The translations under genes and the position numbers were made by a program. A DNA stretch of 5,867 nucleotides, from positions 1 through 5,867 of the forward strand of contig DLGM01000104.1 of the NCBI GenBank assembly GCA_002482705.1, in the 5' to 3' direction. Positions 5,732 through 5,867 of this stretch are shown here, one piece after another. The notes beneath the pieces were generated by a model. It was given only the letters and a program-made list of their open reading frames with translations. It ran no database searches and had not been told where the DNA came from. Numbering within the stretch: the first letter of the stretch is position 1; each line of letters opens with the position of its first letter. The DNA is from Cyanobacteria bacterium UBA7694. GTDB taxonomy: Bacteria; Cyanobacteriota; Sericytochromatia; UBA7694.

Positions 5732-5867
5732 TTATTCTTGGCGGGTGGTAACCATGGCCCCGGCATAACCACCGGCAGCACCAATCGCGCCCCCGACAAC
5801 AGCCCCAGCCAAAGTACCAAACAGATGACCTTTGGTCACGGCTCCCAATGTCACAGCACCTGCTAAA
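5732..5867 (-). CDS. Glycine-zipper membrane protein, C-terminal end (partial)
   Basis: The minus strand is open from the window edge to a TAA at 5734-5732, giving 44 residues of a C-terminus; the gene continues beyond base 5867. The fragment is almost entirely Gly/Ala/Val. It has glycines at every fourth residue (fragment positions 13, 17, 21, 25, 29 and 33), then a short polar tail TTRQE. This is the glycine-zipper pattern found in small envelope proteins and lipoproteins such as OsmB-like and 17-kDa-antigen-like families, where zippers pack transmembrane helices. Any signal peptide or lipobox would lie outside the window. It is convergent with the synthetase gene. The frame and motif are clear, but the protein family is not determined. 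Confidence 0.7.
   Translation of the reverse strand, partial: LAGAVTLGAVTKGHLFGTLAGAVVGGAIGAAGGYAGAMVTTRQE

Overview
The window is a bacterial chromosomal segment with moderate to slightly high GC by eye and strong AAGGAG/GGGAGG-type ribosome binding sites. A class C beta-lactamase-family protein with a signal peptide and a glycine-zipper protein both point to a Gram-negative-type envelope. I cannot assign a taxon from sequence alone. No mobile element, CRISPR array, tRNA or rRNA was seen.

Layout, left to right. (1) Bases 1-1869, + strand, hold the 3' part of a large gene that starts before the window. Its product has a Pro/Ser/Thr-rich N-terminal stretch, one canonical EF-hand loop, a helical-hairpin coiled coil, and a C-terminal domain whose Cys...His...Asp layout resembles NlpC/P60- or CHAP-like papain-fold enzymes. 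I do not recognise the whole protein. (2) Bases 1874-2995, - strand, encode a secreted serine hydrolase of the class C beta-lactamase/penicillin-binding family with complete SxxK, YxN and HxG motifs. It is convergent with gene 1, with only 4 nt between the stop codons. (3) Bases 2996-3315 are a divergent intergenic region of about 320 bp, unusually rich in symmetric elements. These include a perfect 16-bp inverted repeat, a GCGTAT/ATACGC palindrome, an 11-bp-phased direct repeat inside an 8-bp inverted repeat, and a consensus TATAAT before the next gene. (4) Bases 3316-5668, + strand, carry a tight three-gene cluster: an aldo/keto reductase with the full D-Y-K-H tetrad, a small bacterial PH-domain protein (YvbH/bPH_1 type), and a RelA/SpoT-type (p)ppGpp synthetase without hydrolase, TGS or ACT domains but with a C-terminal extension of about 200 residues. 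Gaps are 12 and 7 nt, so one transcript is likely. (5) After a short gap with a G/C hairpin, the 3' end of a - strand gene for a glycine-zipper membrane protein runs off the right edge.

Functionally, the AKR-PH-synthetase cluster is the most coherent unit. A carbonyl reductase, a PH-fold protein and a nucleotide alarmone synthetase could be co-expressed under stress, but only the co-orientation and spacing are seen; the link is inference. The most novel-looking items are the C-terminal Cys/His/Asp domain of gene 1, the perfect inverted repeat at 3179-3216, and the PH-synthetase pairing.
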